Shown here piece after piece: positions 27,841 to 37,223 of a stretch of DNA of 64,000 bases. The stretch's first letter is position 1; every line of letters starts with the position of its first letter. The notes beneath the pieces were generated by a model, which did not search any database, was not told the DNA's origin, and saw nothing but the letters and a program-made list of their open reading frames with translations. Source of the stretch: Chryseobacterium oleae (lineage in GTDB: Bacteria > Bacteroidota > Bacteroidia > Flavobacteriales > Weeksellaceae). Made by a program: the position numbers and the translations under genes. The stretch lies in assembly GCF_900115055.1 (NCBI RefSeq), contig NZ_FOVD01000004.1:186001-250000 (forward strand). Reading direction: 5' to 3'.

Positions 27841-27862
27841 TTTTTAAAATTTTTAAAAGAAA

Positions 27863-28189
27863 ATGTCAAAGTTAAAAATAAAAAGAGGAGATAACGTCAT
27901 CATTACTACTGGTAAGAAAGATATCAAAGGTAAAACTGGTGAAGTTATTGAAGTGATCAAAAAAGAAGGAAAAGATCCTAGAGTTATCGTTGCAGGTCTT
28001 AACATCGTTAAGAAACACGTTAAGCCTTCAGCTTCCAACCCTCAAGGTGGAATCACTGAAAAGGAAGCTTCTATTCATATCTCAAACATCGCTCTAGTTG
28101 GTAAAGACGGAAAAGCGGTTAAAGTTGGTTATAAAATCGACGGAGATAAGAAAGTAAGAATCGATAAAAAAACGGGTGAAACTTTATAA
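27863..28189 (+). CDS. rplX: 50S ribosomal protein L24
   Basis: L24 is an assembly initiator for the large subunit. The 108-residue protein has the KOW motif KIKRGDNVIITTGKKDIKGKTGEVIEV at residues 4-30 and VIVAGLNIVKKHVKPS after it. Normal length. A short AT-rich gap separates it from rplN, and rplE follows after 13 bases. Confidence 0.96.
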   Translation: MSKLKIKRGDNVIITTGKKDIKGKTGEVIEVIKKEGKDPRVIVAGLNIVKKHVKPSASNPQGGITEKEASIHISNIALVGKDGKAVKVGYKIDGDKKVRIDKKTGETL

Positions 28190-28202
28190 TTTGAATTAAC
28201 AC

Positions 28203-28754
28203 ATGGAATTTATAGCAAGACCCAAAAATATATACAGAGAGAAAATTGTTCCTGCAATGATGGAAGAATTTGGGTACAAATCTGTAATGCAGGTACCTAA
28301 ATTGGAAAAAATCATCCTATCTCAAGGATTAGGTGATGCCACTGCAGACAAAAAAATCATTGATTACGCTGTAGAAGAATTAACAATGATTACTGGCCAG
28401 AAAGCAGTTGGTACTATCTCTAAGAAAGACGAAGCGGCTTTCAAATTGAGAAAAGGTATGCCTGTAGGTGCTAAAGTAACATTGAGAGCTCATAAAATGT
28501 ATGAATTCTTAGACAGACTTACTGCTTCTGCTTTACCACGTATCAGAGATTTCTCTGGTATCAAAGCAGACGGGTTCGATGGTAGAGGTAACTACAACTT
28601 AGGTATTACTGAGCAGATTATCTTTCCTGAGATCGTAATTGACAAAGTGAAAAAAATCCAAGGGATGGACATCACTTTCGTAACGAGTGCGAAAACAGAT
28701 AAAGAAGCGAAAGCATTATTAACTCACTTCGGTTTACCATTTAAAAAGAACTAA
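28203..28754 (+). CDS. rplE: 50S ribosomal protein L5
   Basis: L5 binds 5S rRNA and contacts the P-site tRNA. The 183-residue protein has [34 protein letters not shown] and the signature [21 protein letters not shown]. Normal length. It lies between rplX and rpsN with only three bases before rpsN. Confidence 0.97.
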   Translation: MEFIARPKNIYREKIVPAMMEEFGYKSVMQVPKLEKIILSQGLGDATADKKIIDYAVEELTMITGQKAVGTISKKDEAAFKLRKGMPVGAKVTLRAHKMYEFLDRLTASALPRIRDFSGIKADGFDGRGNYNLGITEQIIFPEIVIDKVKKIQGMDITFVTSAKTDKEAKALLTHFGLPFKKN

Positions 28755-28757
28755 GAA

Positions 28758-29027
28758 ATGGCTAAAGAATCAATGAAAGCGCGTGAGCGCAAAAGAGAAG
28801 CACTAGTTGCTAAATACGCTGACAAAAGAAAAGCTTTAAAAGAAGCTGGTGACTATGAAGGTCTTCAGAAATTACCTAAAAATGCTTCTCCTGTAAGATT
28901 ACACAACAGATGTAAACTAACAGGTAGACCAAGAGGGTACATGAGAACTTTCGGTCTTTCTAGAGTAACGTTCCGTGAAATGGCCAACAACGGTCTTATC
29001 CCGGGAGTGAAAAAAGCTAGTTGGTAA
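28758..29027 (+). CDS. rpsN: 30S ribosomal protein S14, zinc-free form
   Basis: S14 takes part in assembly of the 30S head. The 89-residue protein is of the longer type and has [29 protein letters not shown]. Only one cysteine is present, so the CxxC zinc motifs of the short type are lacking and the protein should not bind zinc. A 144-base gap with two hairpins separates it from rpsH. Confidence 0.96.
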   Translation: MAKESMKARERKREALVAKYADKRKALKEAGDYEGLQKLPKNASPVRLHNRCKLTGRPRGYMRTFGLSRVTFREMANNGLIPGVKKASW

Positions 29028-29044
29028 TAATTACTAATTAATCG

Positions 29045-29115
29045 GGACAATTAAGTTGTCTGGATACTAAAGAATAAAAATATCAGACCCAAGTTTTTCT
29101 GAAGTCTGATATTTT
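29045..29115 (+). promoter_or_regulatory. Two hairpins in the rpsN-rpsH gap
   Basis: GGACAA and TTGTCT form a short stem around TTAAG at 29045-29061. A second stem of 12 perfect pairs follows (AAAATATCAGAC at 29077-29088 with GTCTGATATTTT at 29104-29115). The T-run is short, so full termination is unlikely; attenuation, RNA processing or binding of a ribosomal protein are possible. Confidence 0.45.
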
Positions 29116-29171
29116 AATCTTCAAGTCCCTTCAATACTGATTGTCTTTAACCAATAATTTAAAATAGAAAA

Positions 29172-29570
29172 ATGGTAACAGATCCAATTTCAGATTTCCT
29201 AACAAGAGTAAGGAACGCACAAAGCGCAGGCCACAAAGTGGTGGAAATTCCTGCATCGAAAATCAAAAAGGAGATTACTAAGATCTTATTTGATCAGGGT
29301 TATATCTTAAACTTTAAGTTTGAAGAAAGCGCTGTTCAAGGTACGATCAAAATCGCTTTAAAGTATGACAAGCAAACTAACAAGCCGGCTATTAAATCTA
29401 TCCAGAGAGCTTCTAGACCAGGTTTAAGACAGTACAAAGGTTCTACTGAACTTCCAAGAGTACTGAACGGTTTGGGAATAGCTGTTATCTCTACTTCTAA
29501 AGGAGTAATGACTGACAAGAAGGCTAGAGAAGAAAAAGTAGGCGGTGAAGTAATCTGCTATGTTTATTAA
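29172..29570 (+). CDS. rpsH: 30S ribosomal protein S8
   Basis: S8 binds the central domain of 16S rRNA and in E. coli represses the spc operon. The 132-residue protein has MVTDPISDFLTRVRNAQSAGH and RASRPGLRQY, and ends with GVMTDKKAREEKVGGEVICYVY, all standard. The unusually long gap before it holds two hairpins that could relate to regulation. Confidence 0.97.
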   Translation: MVTDPISDFLTRVRNAQSAGHKVVEIPASKIKKEITKILFDQGYILNFKFEESAVQGTIKIALKYDKQTNKPAIKSIQRASRPGLRQYKGSTELPRVLNGLGIAVISTSKGVMTDKKAREEKVGGEVICYVY

Positions 29571-29587
29571 TTTTTAATCAGAGGAAA

Positions 29588-30133
29588 ATGTCAAGAATTG
29601 GTAAAGCAATTATAACAATTCCAGCTGGAATTACTGTCACTGAAAATAACGGTGTTGTAACAGTAAAAGGTCCTAAAGGAGAACTTTCTCAGGAGCTTAC
29701 AGCAGGAATTACTTTAGAACAAAAAGATGGCGAGCTTAATGTAAACAGACCATCTGATTCTAAGCAACACAAAGCGCTTCACGGTTTATACAGAGCGTTG
29801 ATCAACAACATGATTGTTGGTGTAGCACAAGGTTTCGAAAAGAAACTAGAACTAGTAGGAGTAGGATACAGAGCATCACACACAGGTCAAAAACTTGAGT
29901 TAGCTTTAGGATTCTCTCACGGTATCGTATTAGAACTTCCTAGCGAAGTAAAAGTAGATACATTGACTGAAAAAGGTAAAAACCCAATTATTACTTTAGC
30001 GTCTCATGACAACCAACTTCTAGGAATGGTAGCTGCAAAGATTCGTTCTTTCAGAAAGCCTGAGCCTTACAAAGGAAAAGGTGTAAGATTCCTTGGAGAA
30101 ATTGTTAGACGTAAAGCTGGTAAATCTGCTTAA
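29588..30133 (+). CDS. rplF: 50S ribosomal protein L6
   Basis: L6 lies near the factor-binding site at the base of the L7/L12 stalk. The 181-residue protein has MSRIGKAIITIPAGITV, the two repeated domains, and the signature EPYKGKGVRFLGEIVRRKAGKSA at the C-terminus. Normal length. It follows rpsH by 17 bases. Confidence 0.97.
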   Translation: MSRIGKAIITIPAGITVTENNGVVTVKGPKGELSQELTAGITLEQKDGELNVNRPSDSKQHKALHGLYRALINNMIVGVAQGFEKKLELVGVGYRASHTGQKLELALGFSHGIVLELPSEVKVDTLTEKGKNPIITLASHDNQLLGMVAAKIRSFRKPEPYKGKGVRFLGEIVRRKAGKSA

Positions 30134-30148
30134 TAAATTATAAGTATT

Positions 30149-30502
30149 ATGGCATTAAGTAAATTAGAAAAAAGAATAAGAATCAAAAGAAGAGTAAGAG
30201 GAAAAATCTCTGGATCTTCTGAATTGCCAAGATTATCTGTATATAAAAGTAATAAGGAAATTTACGCTCAGTTAATCGATGATAAAAATGGTACAACTTT
30301 AGTTTCCGCTTCTTCTAGAGAGAAAGGTGTAGATGCTAACGGTACTAAGACTGAAGTTTCTGCTGCTGTTGGTAAAGCTATCGCTGCTAAAGCTATCGCT
30401 GCAGGAATCGAAAGTATTGTATTTGACAGAAACGGTTTCGTTTACCATGGAAGAGTGAAAGCTCTTGCTGATGGAGCGAGAGAAGGAGGACTTAAATTCT
30501 AA
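30149..30502 (+). CDS. rplR: 50S ribosomal protein L18
   Basis: L18 binds 5S rRNA in the central protuberance. The 117-residue protein has [34 protein letters not shown] and ends [26 protein letters not shown], typical of the family. It is followed by rpsE after a 19-base gap. Confidence 0.97.
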   Translation: MALSKLEKRIRIKRRVRGKISGSSELPRLSVYKSNKEIYAQLIDDKNGTTLVSASSREKGVDANGTKTEVSAAVGKAIAAKAIAAGIESIVFDRNGFVYHGRVKALADGAREGGLKF

Positions 30503-30521
30503 TCATAAAAATTTCGGAAAT

Positions 30522-31043
30522 ATGTTAGGACTAGATAATATAGAAAGAGTAAAACCGGGAGGATTAGAATTAAAAGATCGTCTCGTAGCTGTTAACAGAG
30601 TAACAAAAGTAACCAAAGGAGGTAGAGCTTTCGGATTTTCTGCTATTGTTGTAGTAGGGAACGAAGACGGAGTAATCGGTCACGGTCTTGGAAAATCTAA
30701 AGAAGTAGCTTCTGCAATTGCTAAAGCTGTTGAAGATGCTAAGAAAAACCTAGTGAAAGTTCCTGTAATGAACCACACTATTCCTCACCAGACTACTGCT
30801 AGATATGGAGGTGCAGATATCTTCTTAAGACCTGCTTCTCACGGTACAGGACTTATCGCCGGTGGTGCGGTAAGAGCGGTACTTGAGTCTGCTGGTATTC
30901 ACGATATCCTTTCAAAATCTAAAGGATCTTCTAACCCTCACAACGTAGTGAAAGCTACTTTCAAAGCGTTATTAGATATCAGAAGACCTGAAGAGATCGC
31001 TAGAATGAGAGGAGTTTCTCTAAGTAAAGTGTTTAACGGTTAA
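30522..31043 (+). CDS. rpsE: 30S ribosomal protein S5
   Basis: S5 acts in translational accuracy and mRNA unwinding at the entry site. From this start the protein has 173 residues, with [30 protein letters not shown] near residue 17 and [20 protein letters not shown] in the C-terminal half. The frame is open 19 codons further upstream into rplR, but those residues are not part of S5, so I chose the ATG at 30522. Confidence 0.96.
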   Translation: MLGLDNIERVKPGGLELKDRLVAVNRVTKVTKGGRAFGFSAIVVVGNEDGVIGHGLGKSKEVASAIAKAVEDAKKNLVKVPVMNHTIPHQTTARYGGADIFLRPASHGTGLIAGGAVRAVLESAGIHDILSKSKGSSNPHNVVKATFKALLDIRRPEEIARMRGVSLSKVFNG

Positions 31044-31053
31044 TATTAGAACA

Positions 31054-31230
31054 ATGGCAACAATCAAAGTAAAGCAAGTAAGAAGCGCTATTGGAAGAAC
31101 AAAAACCCAAAAGAGAACGCTTGAAGCATTAGGATTTAAGAAACTTCACCAAGTTGTAGAACACGAAGCTACGCCTTCTATTTTAGGAATGATAGCTGCA
31201 GTTAGTCATTTACTTGAAGTTCAAAAATAA
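31054..31230 (+). CDS. rpmD: 50S ribosomal protein L30
   Basis: A 58-residue protein, MATIKVKQVRSAIGRTKTQK, then RTLEALGFKKLHQVVEHEATPSILGMI and a C-terminal helix. This matches L30 in sequence, length and place between rpsE and rplO. L30 binds the large subunit rRNA. It starts ten bases after the rpsE stop. Confidence 0.95.
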   Translation: MATIKVKQVRSAIGRTKTQKRTLEALGFKKLHQVVEHEATPSILGMIAAVSHLLEVQK

Positions 31231-31249
31231 TTTTAAAACAAAAATTAAA

Positions 31250-31699
31250 ATGAATTTAAACAACATAAGACCTGCTGCAGGTGCTACTCACAACTCTAAA
31301 AGAATTGGTAGAGGGCAAGGTACAGGAAAAGGAGGTACTGCTACGAAAGGACATAAAGGTCAGAAAGCTAGAGCTGGTTATTCTCAGAAAATCGGTTTCG
31401 AAGGTGGACAGATGCCTTTACAAAGGAGATTACCTAAATTCGGATTCAAAAACGTAAACAGAAAAGAGTTTAGAGGCGTAAACCTTGACACTATTCAAAC
31501 TTTAATCGAGAACAAATCCATTACTGGAGAGATCACGAAAGAAGTTTTAGTAGAGAACGGGATCGTTTCTAAAAACGAATTAGTGAAAATTATGGGTAGA
31601 GGAGAATTGAAATCTGCGGTTTCAATCTCTGCTGACAAGTTCACTAAATCTGCTGAAGAGCTTATTGCTAAAGCAGGTGGAAAAGCAATTACCTTATAA
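31250..31699 (+). CDS. rplO: 50S ribosomal protein L15
   Basis: L15 is a late assembly protein of the large subunit. From this start the protein has 149 residues, with MNLNNIRPAAGATHNSKRIGRGQGTGKGGTATKGHKGQKARAGYS, the Gly-rich N-terminal extension, and GFEGGQMPLQRRLPKFGFKN. The frame is open 12 codons upstream into the end of rpmD, but MNLNNI is the usual beginning. It precedes secY by nine bases. Confidence 0.96.
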   Translation: MNLNNIRPAAGATHNSKRIGRGQGTGKGGTATKGHKGQKARAGYSQKIGFEGGQMPLQRRLPKFGFKNVNRKEFRGVNLDTIQTLIENKSITGEITKEVLVENGIVSKNELVKIMGRGELKSAVSISADKFTKSAEELIAKAGGKAITL

Positions 31700-31708
31700 T
31701 ACTTACTA

Positions 31709-33088
31709 ATGAAAGAATTTATACAAACCCTTAAGAATATTTGGAGCCTAAAGGAATTAAGAGATAAAATTCTCTTTACGTTAGGTATTATCCTTGTGTA
31801 TAGATTCGCATCTTATATCTCACTTCCTGCAATTAACCTTGCAGAGGTGGGAGATCTCTTAGAGCATTATAAAAATCAAGGCGGTAACAAGCAAGGAGCA
31901 GGTCTCCTTGGCTTGCTTTCGTCGTTTACGGGGGGAGCTTTCAGCCACGCTTCCGTAATGGCGTTGGGAATCATGCCTTATATTTCTGCTTCTATTATTG
32001 TTCAGTTGATGGGAATGGCTATTCCTTATCTTCAGAAACTTCAGAAGGATGGAGAGTCAGGTAGAAATACATTGAATCAAATTACTAGATGGTTAACGAT
32101 TGGTGTTTGTCTTGTACAGGCTCCTTCTTATTTAACTTCTATTACTCAATTATTCTTACCATATGCTCAGTTCTCTTCTGCATACTATGTAGAGCCAAAT
32201 TCTATCATGTTCTGGTTGCCAAGTATTGTTATCTTGGTTGCTGGTTCAGTATTCGCAATGTGGTTAGGTGAGAAAATCACCGACAAAGGTATCGGAAACG
32301 GTATTTCCATCCTTATTATGGTGGGGATCCTTTCAAGATTACCTGAAGCATTCGTTCAGGAAATGGCCGTGCAGAACGGAAAAGGAGGAATGGGATCTAT
32401 TATGATCCTTATAGAAGTAATATTCTGGATGCTGGTAGTTCTTTTAGCAGTGGTATTATCTGTCGCTGTTAGGAAAATTCCAATTCAGTATGTAAGCAGA
32501 GCTCAAGCAAGAGGAGGTGTAAACAGAAATCTTATGCAGGGAGCAAGACAGTGGATCCCATTGAAAGTGAATGCTGCTGGTGTAATGCCGATTATCTTTG
32601 CTCAGGCATTGATGTTCGTACCAGGATTATTGACGAAATTCGATGAGTCCAATACTTTTCTTGCAGGTTTCAAGAATGTTTTTAGCTGGCAGTACAATGT
32701 ATTGTTCGCGCTATTAATTATTATATTCTCATTTTTCTATACTGCAATTACAATTCCGGTGAACCAAATGGCTGATGATTTGAAGAGAAATGGAGGTTTA
32801 GTACCGAAAGTAAGACCCGGTAAAGAGACAGCTGACTATTTAGATGATATTTTATCAAAAATTACCTTGCCAGGTGCAATATTTTTGTCTATCTTTGCAG
32901 TCCTTCCAGCAATAGTGCATGGAAGCTTTGTTCAGACAGATGCGTTCGCCCTATTTTTCGGGGGAACATCACTATTGATTATGGTTGGAGTTATTTTAGA
33001 TACCGTTCAACAGATTAATACTTATCTGCTGAACCATCATTATGATGGCTTAATGCAGTCTAAATTGTCAAGAACGACTGGATATTAA
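31709..33088 (+). CDS. secY: Preprotein translocase subunit SecY
   Basis: SecY is the pore subunit of the SecYEG channel through which signal-peptide proteins leave the cytoplasm. The 459-residue protein has ten hydrophobic segments. The start, NIWSLKELRDKILFTLGIILVYR, and IMPYISASIIVQLMG near residue 90 are diagnostic, as is GNGISILIMVGILSRLP. It is within the spc operon after rplO and is followed by infA after three bases. No map or adk gene lies between. Confidence 0.97.
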   Translation: MKEFIQTLKNIWSLKELRDKILFTLGIILVYRFASYISLPAINLAEVGDLLEHYKNQGGNKQGAGLLGLLSSFTGGAFSHASVMALGIMPYISASIIVQLMGMAIPYLQKLQKDGESGRNTLNQITRWLTIGVCLVQAPSYLTSITQLFLPYAQFSSAYYVEPNSIMFWLPSIVILVAGSVFAMWLGEKITDKGIGNGISILIMVGILSRLPEAFVQEMAVQNGKGGMGSIMILIEVIFWMLVVLLAVVLSVAVRKIPIQYVSRAQARGGVNRNLMQGARQWIPLKVNAAGVMPIIFAQALMFVPGLLTKFDESNTFLAGFKNVFSWQYNVLFALLIIIFSFFYTAITIPVNQMADDLKRNGGLVPKVRPGKETADYLDDILSKITLPGAIFLSIFAVLPAIVHGSFVQTDAFALFFGGTSLLIMVGVILDTVQQINTYLLNHHYDGLMQSKLSRTTGY

Positions 33089-33091
33089 TTT

Positions 33092-33307
33092 ATGGCAAAA
33101 CAAAAACATATTGAACAAGACGGCGTTATCACGGAAGCACTTTCGAACGCCCAGTTCCGTGTAGAGCTGGAGAATGGGCATATACTTATCGCTCATATTT
33201 CCGGTAAAATGAGAATGCATTATATTAAACTTTTACCTGGAGACAAGGTAAAACTAGAAATGTCTCCCTACGATTTATCTAAAGGGAGGATCACATTTAG
33301 ATATTAA
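33092..33307 (+). CDS. infA: Translation initiation factor IF-1
   Basis: IF-1 occupies the ribosomal A site during initiation. The 71-residue OB-fold protein has [45 protein letters not shown] and ends [14 protein letters not shown], the usual form and length. It follows secY by three bases and precedes rpmJ by 63 bases that include a hairpin. Confidence 0.97.
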   Translation: MAKQKHIEQDGVITEALSNAQFRVELENGHILIAHISGKMRMHYIKLLPGDKVKLEMSPYDLSKGRITFRY

Positions 33308-33315
33308 AAACAGCT

Positions 33316-33343
33316 GCCAAATGGAATGTATGTTCCATTTGGC
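33316..33343 (+). promoter_or_regulatory. Hairpin between infA and rpmJ
   Basis: GCCAAATGGAA at 33316-33326 pairs perfectly with TTCCATTTGGC at 33333-33343 around a six-base loop. No T-run follows, so it is not a classical terminator. It may be a processing or stabilising structure in the operon mRNA. Confidence 0.5.
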
Positions 33344-33370
33344 TCTTGTTGAAAAATAAATACTATCAAA

Positions 33371-33487
33371 ATGAAAGTTAGAGCATCAATTAAAAAAAGA
33401 AGCGCTGATTGCAAGATTGTACGCAGAAAAGGTGTACTATTCGTAATCAACAAGAAGAACCCAAAATTTAAACAAAGACAAGGCTAA
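33371..33487 (+). CDS. rpmJ: 50S ribosomal protein L36, zinc-free form
   Basis: A 38-residue protein, [20 protein letters not shown] followed by [18 protein letters not shown]. Start, end and operon place are those of L36. Of the usual zinc ligands (three Cys and one His) only the cysteine of SADC remains, so this is the zinc-independent type. It lies nine bases before rpsM. Confidence 0.96.
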   Translation: MKVRASIKKRSADCKIVRRKGVLFVINKKNPKFKQRQG

Positions 33488-33496
33488 CATTAAATT

Positions 33497-33874
33497 ATGG
33501 CGAGAATTGCAGGTATTGATTTACCAAAAAACAAAAGAGGTGTTATCGGTTTAACTTACATCTACGGAGTTGGAAGAAGTACTTCTTCTGAAATCCTTAA
33601 GGCTGCCGGTATCAGCGAAGACAAGAAAGTCAACGAATGGAATGACGATGAATTGGCTGCAATCAGAACTTATATCTCAGAAAACGTAAAAGTAGAAGGA
33701 GAACTTAGATCTGAAGTGCAATTGAACATCAAGAGATTGATGGACATAGGATGCCAACGAGGAATACGTCACAGACTAGGACTACCTTTAAGAGGCCAGA
33801 GAACGAAAAACAACTCTAGAACCCGTAAAGGAAAGAGAAAAACAGTTGCTAACAAGAAAAAAGCAAGTAAATAA
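33497..33874 (+). CDS. rpsM: 30S ribosomal protein S13
   Basis: S13 sits in the head of the 30S subunit and forms bridges to the 50S subunit. The 125-residue protein has [26 protein letters not shown] and the C-terminal [27 protein letters not shown], both diagnostic. It opens the alpha-operon part (rpsM-rpsK-rpsD-rpoA-rplQ). Confidence 0.97.
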   Translation: MARIAGIDLPKNKRGVIGLTYIYGVGRSTSSEILKAAGISEDKKVNEWNDDELAAIRTYISENVKVEGELRSEVQLNIKRLMDIGCQRGIRHRLGLPLRGQRTKNNSRTRKGKRKTVANKKKASK

Positions 33875-33886
33875 TCGTTAGGAATT

Positions 33887-34276
33887 ATGGCAAAACAAAC
33901 TAAAGTAGTTAAAAAAAGAAAAGTAAAAGTTGAAGCTATTGGTGAAGCGCATATTCAAGCTTCTTTCAATAACATCATCATTTCTTTAACAAATAAAAGC
34001 GGAGAAGTTATCTCTTGGGCGTCTGCCGGTAAAATGGGTTTCAGAGGTTCTAAAAAGAATACTCCATTTGCTGCTCAAATGGCAGCTGAAAATTGCTCTA
34101 ATGTTGCTCACGAAGCTGGACTAAGAAGAGTAAAGGTGTATGTGAAAGGTCCTGGTGCAGGTAGAGAATCTGCGATCAGAACAATCCACAATTCAGGTAT
34201 TGAAGTTAGCGAAATCATTGATGTGACTCCTATGCCGCACAATGGATGTAGACCACCTAAAAGAAGAAGAGTTTAA
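33887..34276 (+). CDS. rpsK: 30S ribosomal protein S11
   Basis: S11 lies on the platform of the small subunit near the E site. The 129-residue protein has [48 protein letters not shown] and the C-terminal [18 protein letters not shown]. Normal length. It follows rpsM by 12 bases. Confidence 0.97.
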   Translation: MAKQTKVVKKRKVKVEAIGEAHIQASFNNIIISLTNKSGEVISWASAGKMGFRGSKKNTPFAAQMAAENCSNVAHEAGLRRVKVYVKGPGAGRESAIRTIHNSGIEVSEIIDVTPMPHNGCRPPKRRRV

Positions 34277-34295
34277 TTTTTAGAATTTACCCATT

Positions 34296-34904
34296 ATGGC
34301 AAGATATATTGGACCTAAAACTAAGATTGCTAGAAAGTTTGGTGCTGCAATCTACGGAGATGACAAAAACTTCGAAAGAAGAAAAAACCAACCGCCAGGA
34401 CAACACGGTCCTAACAAAAGAAGAGGTGCTAAGAAATCAGAATATGCAGTTCAGCTAGCTGAAAAGCAAAAAGCTAAATATACTTACGGTATTTTAGAAA
34501 AGCAGTTTGCTAACTTATTTGAAAAAGCACACAGAAGTAAAGGTGTAACAGGTGAAGTTCTATTACAGCTTTGTGAATCAAGATTGGATAACGTAGTATT
34601 CAGATTAGGTTTTGCTAAAACAAGATCTGCTGCTAGACAGTTAACTTCTCACAGACACATTACTGTGAATGGTGAGATCCTTAACATTCCTTCTTATTTA
34701 GTAAAAGCAGGTGATGTGATCGCTGTAAGAGAGAAATCTAAATCTCTTGAGGTTGTTACTGATTCATTAGCTTCTAAAGCTAATTATGAGTGGTTACAAT
34801 TCAACGATGAGAAGAAAGAAGGTACTTTCGTTTCTGCTCCTGAAAGAATCCAAATTCCGGAGGACATCAAGGAACAGCTTATCGTCGAACTTTACTCTAA
34901 ATAA
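34296..34904 (+). CDS. rpsD: 30S ribosomal protein S4
   Basis: S4 is a primary 16S rRNA binding protein and in E. coli the repressor of the alpha operon. The 202-residue protein has [16 protein letters not shown], the [28 protein letters not shown] block and the S4 RNA-binding domain [34 protein letters not shown]. It lacks N-terminal zinc cysteines. Normal context before rpoA. Confidence 0.97.
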   Translation: MARYIGPKTKIARKFGAAIYGDDKNFERRKNQPPGQHGPNKRRGAKKSEYAVQLAEKQKAKYTYGILEKQFANLFEKAHRSKGVTGEVLLQLCESRLDNVVFRLGFAKTRSAARQLTSHRHITVNGEILNIPSYLVKAGDVIAVREKSKSLEVVTDSLASKANYEWLQFNDEKKEGTFVSAPERIQIPEDIKEQLIVELYSK

Positions 34905-34937
34905 TTTTTTAATCAAATTTTTGCTCAACCCAATAAT

Positions 34938-35933
34938 ATGGCAATTTTACAATTCATAAAACCCGATAAAGTAATTTTACTTAACTCTGATGAATTTAAA
35001 GGTCAATTCGAATTCAGACCATTAGAACCAGGTTTCGGGCTTACAATCGGTAATGCTTTGAGAAGAGTGTTGCTTTCTTCTCTGGAAGGATATGCTATTT
35101 CATCTATCAAAATAGAAGGTGTAGAGCACGAATTTTCAACTATTCCAGGAGTAATCGAAGATGTTACCGAAATTATTCTTAACCTTAAGCAGGTAAGATT
35201 AAAAGCTTCAGCAGAAGGCCAGGCCAACGAGCAGGTAATTGCTAAAGTATCAGGTCAGACGGTTATTACTGCTGGTGATTTAGGTAAGTCTATCAACGGA
35301 TTTGAGGTGCTGAACCCGGATCTTTTGATCTGCAACCTGAACAGTGATGTAACTTTCGAAATCACTTTCAATATTGAAAAAGGTAGAGGGTATGTTCCTT
35401 CAGAACAAAATAAGTCAAACAATGCTCCTGTAGGAACTATTGCTATTGACTCTATTTTCACGCCAATTAAGAAAGTACAATACAGCATTGAAAATTATCG
35501 TGTAGAGCAAAAAACAGACTACGAAAAACTTGTATTAGATATAGAAACTGATGGTTCCATCAGTCCTCAAAATGCTTTAACTGAAGCTTCTAAGATATTA
35601 ATTTATCACTTCATGTTGTTCTCTGATGAGAGAATCACACTTGAAACGGAAGCTGTAAAAGCATCTATCCAATATGATGAAGAAACACTTCACACAAGAC
35701 AATTACTTAAGTCTAAATTAGCAGATATGGATCTTTCAGTAAGAGCCCTTAACTGTCTGAAAGCAGCTGAAGTAGAAACTCTTGGAGAACTTGTTTCTTA
35801 CAGTAAGTCTGATTTGATGAAATTCAGAAATTTTGGTAAAAAATCTTTGACAGAACTAGAAGAATTAGTGCATTCAAAAGGTCTTAACTTCGGTTTCGAC
35901 GTTGCAAAATATAAGTTAGACGCTGATAAATAA
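34938..35933 (+). CDS. rpoA: RNA polymerase alpha subunit
   Basis: Alpha forms the dimer that starts RNA polymerase assembly and binds promoter DNA and activators. The 331-residue protein has the N-terminal domain with [29 protein letters not shown] near residue 25, a linker after residue 235, and the C-terminal domain [45 protein letters not shown]. Normal length and place between rpsD and rplQ. Confidence 0.97.
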   Translation: MAILQFIKPDKVILLNSDEFKGQFEFRPLEPGFGLTIGNALRRVLLSSLEGYAISSIKIEGVEHEFSTIPGVIEDVTEIILNLKQVRLKASAEGQANEQVIAKVSGQTVITAGDLGKSINGFEVLNPDLLICNLNSDVTFEITFNIEKGRGYVPSEQNKSNNAPVGTIAIDSIFTPIKKVQYSIENYRVEQKTDYEKLVLDIETDGSISPQNALTEASKILIYHFMLFSDERITLETEAVKASIQYDEETLHTRQLLKSKLADMDLSVRALNCLKAAEVETLGELVSYSKSDLMKFRNFGKKSLTELEELVHSKGLNFGFDVAKYKLDADK

Positions 35934-35939
35934 TTAATA

Positions 35940-36464
35940 ATGAGACACGGTAAAAAATTCAATCACTTAGGAAGAACAGCTTCTCATAGAAGTGCTTTAC
36001 TTTCTAATATGGCTTGTTCTCTAATTGAGCATAAAAGAATCAACACTACTGTAGCTAAAGCTAAAGCTTTAAGAGTATATGTTGAACCTCTATTAACAAA
36101 GGCAAAAGAAGATACTACACACAATAGAAGAATTGTTTTTTCATATCTTCAAAGTAAAGAAGCAGTTACTGAACTTTTCAGATCAGTAGCTCCTAAAATC
36201 GCAGAAAGAAACGGTGGATATACAAGAATCATCAAGACTGGATTCAGACAAGGTGATGCTGCTGACATGGCTCTTATCGAGCTAGTTGATTTCAACGAAC
36301 TTTACAATCCTAATGCTGAAGAGAAAAAGACTACAAGAAGAAGTAGAAGAGCTACAACTGCTAAAAAAGAAGCTGTAGTTGCTGATGCTCCTAAAGTAGA
36401 AGAAAAAGTTGAAGAGCCTAAGGCTGAAGCAACAGACTCTACAGAAGAGAAAACTGAAGAATAA
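35940..36464 (+). CDS. rplQ: 50S ribosomal protein L17 with acidic tail
   Basis: L17 binds at the tunnel exit side of the large subunit. The core, [34 protein letters not shown] to about residue 120, is standard. A C-terminal extension of about 50 residues, basic then acidic ([20 protein letters not shown], then [21 protein letters not shown]), makes it 174 residues, longer than E. coli L17. It is the last gene of the super-operon and is followed by a strong terminator. Confidence 0.96.
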   Translation: MRHGKKFNHLGRTASHRSALLSNMACSLIEHKRINTTVAKAKALRVYVEPLLTKAKEDTTHNRRIVFSYLQSKEAVTELFRSVAPKIAERNGGYTRIIKTGFRQGDAADMALIELVDFNELYNPNAEEKKTTRRSRRATTAKKEAVVADAPKVEEKVEEPKAEATDSTEEKTEE

Positions 36465-36485
36465 TATTTCATTCAGATATAAATG

Positions 36486-36516
36486 AAAAGCCATCCGGAT
36501 TCCGGATGGCTTTTTT
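36486..36516 (+). terminator. Terminator of the ribosomal super-operon
   Basis: AAAAGCCATCCGGA pairs with TCCGGATGGCTTTT and a T-run follows, 22 bases after the rplQ stop. Confidence 0.9.
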
Positions 36517-36533
36517 ATTACACAAAAGGGGTA

Positions 36534-36564
36534 TTGTAGGAAGTAGAGTGGAGATCTAATTTTG
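36534..36564 (+). promoter_or_regulatory. Promoter of the DUF2272 gene
   Basis: TTG at 36534-36536 and TAATTTTG at 36557-36564, spaced by 20 bases, place the start of transcription near 36571, 25 bases before the start codon. Confidence 0.65.
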
Positions 36565-36595
36565 TTCCACTAATCAATCAACAAAATCTAATACC

Positions 36596-37174
36596 ATGGC
36601 TATTACCCCTTTTACTAAAAAACTCGTTGAGACTGCTCAACAGCAATACCAACTTTATAAAAGTATGGATGAAGCAGATGAAAAACTCTGCAAACAAATC
36701 CGTAAATACTACACAGATCTGGGCTTTACTTTTACAAGCTGCGTAGATGAACCGTGGTCTGCCGTTTTTATTTCATGGTGTGTCCTGAAAGGAGGTGCCA
36801 ACGCTACGGAATTTAAATTCTCTGTGGCACATTCTAAATTTGTATATAAAGCCATTCAAAATGCTACTCAGGCAGCAGGCGTTTTCAGGGCAAGAAAACT
36901 GAATGAATACAAACCTAAAATTGGTGATATCATCCATAACAACCGGGGAAATTCAACGTTTGATTATGAGTACGCAAAAAACCACGAAAGCTACCAGTCC
37001 CACTCTGCCATTGTAGTTGAAGTAGGAGAAGACAGCGGTGGAAGATATCTGCTTACAGTAGGTGGAAACGAAAGTGATTCTGTGCGAATGAAAGAAATTC
37101 GGCTCGATAAGAATGGATTTATCAAACAAAGAAGTATCAATCCCTATATCTCAATTATTGAAACCTTAAAGTAG
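36596..37174 (+). CDS. DUF2272 domain protein, NlpC/P60-like fold
   Basis: A 192-residue protein with the DUF2272 pattern: DEPWSAVFISWCVLKGGA at residues 51-68 with a cysteine, FKFSVAHSKFVYKAI at 73-86, KIGDIIHNNRG at 108-118 and SHSAIVVEVGED at 135-146 with a histidine, then YLLTVGGNESDSV. The Cys and His positions suggest a papain-like or NlpC/P60-like hydrolase, perhaps acting on peptidoglycan or a peptide. There is no signal peptide. It is a single gene with its own promoter and terminator. Its leader before the ATG resembles those of the protease and pYEATS genes at 42.8-43.8 kb. Confidence 0.65.
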   Translation: MAITPFTKKLVETAQQQYQLYKSMDEADEKLCKQIRKYYTDLGFTFTSCVDEPWSAVFISWCVLKGGANATEFKFSVAHSKFVYKAIQNATQAAGVFRARKLNEYKPKIGDIIHNNRGNSTFDYEYAKNHESYQSHSAIVVEVGEDSGGRYLLTVGGNESDSVRMKEIRLDKNGFIKQRSINPYISIIETLK

Positions 37175-37190
37175 AGATCAGATGATATGA

Positions 37191-37222
37191 AAAACCCTCA
37201 TGAAAATGAGGGTTATTTTTTT
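37191..37222. terminator. Terminator between convergent genes
   Basis: AACCCTCAT pairs with ATGAGGGTT around GAAA, with A before and T after, so it can serve the DUF2272 gene and the minus-strand lipoprotein gene ending at 37224. Confidence 0.8.
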
Positions 37223-37223
37223 G

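Noticed and set aside
36596..37174. Prophage lysis gene
   Set aside because: The DUF2272 protein stands alone with its own promoter and terminator; no phage genes lie near.
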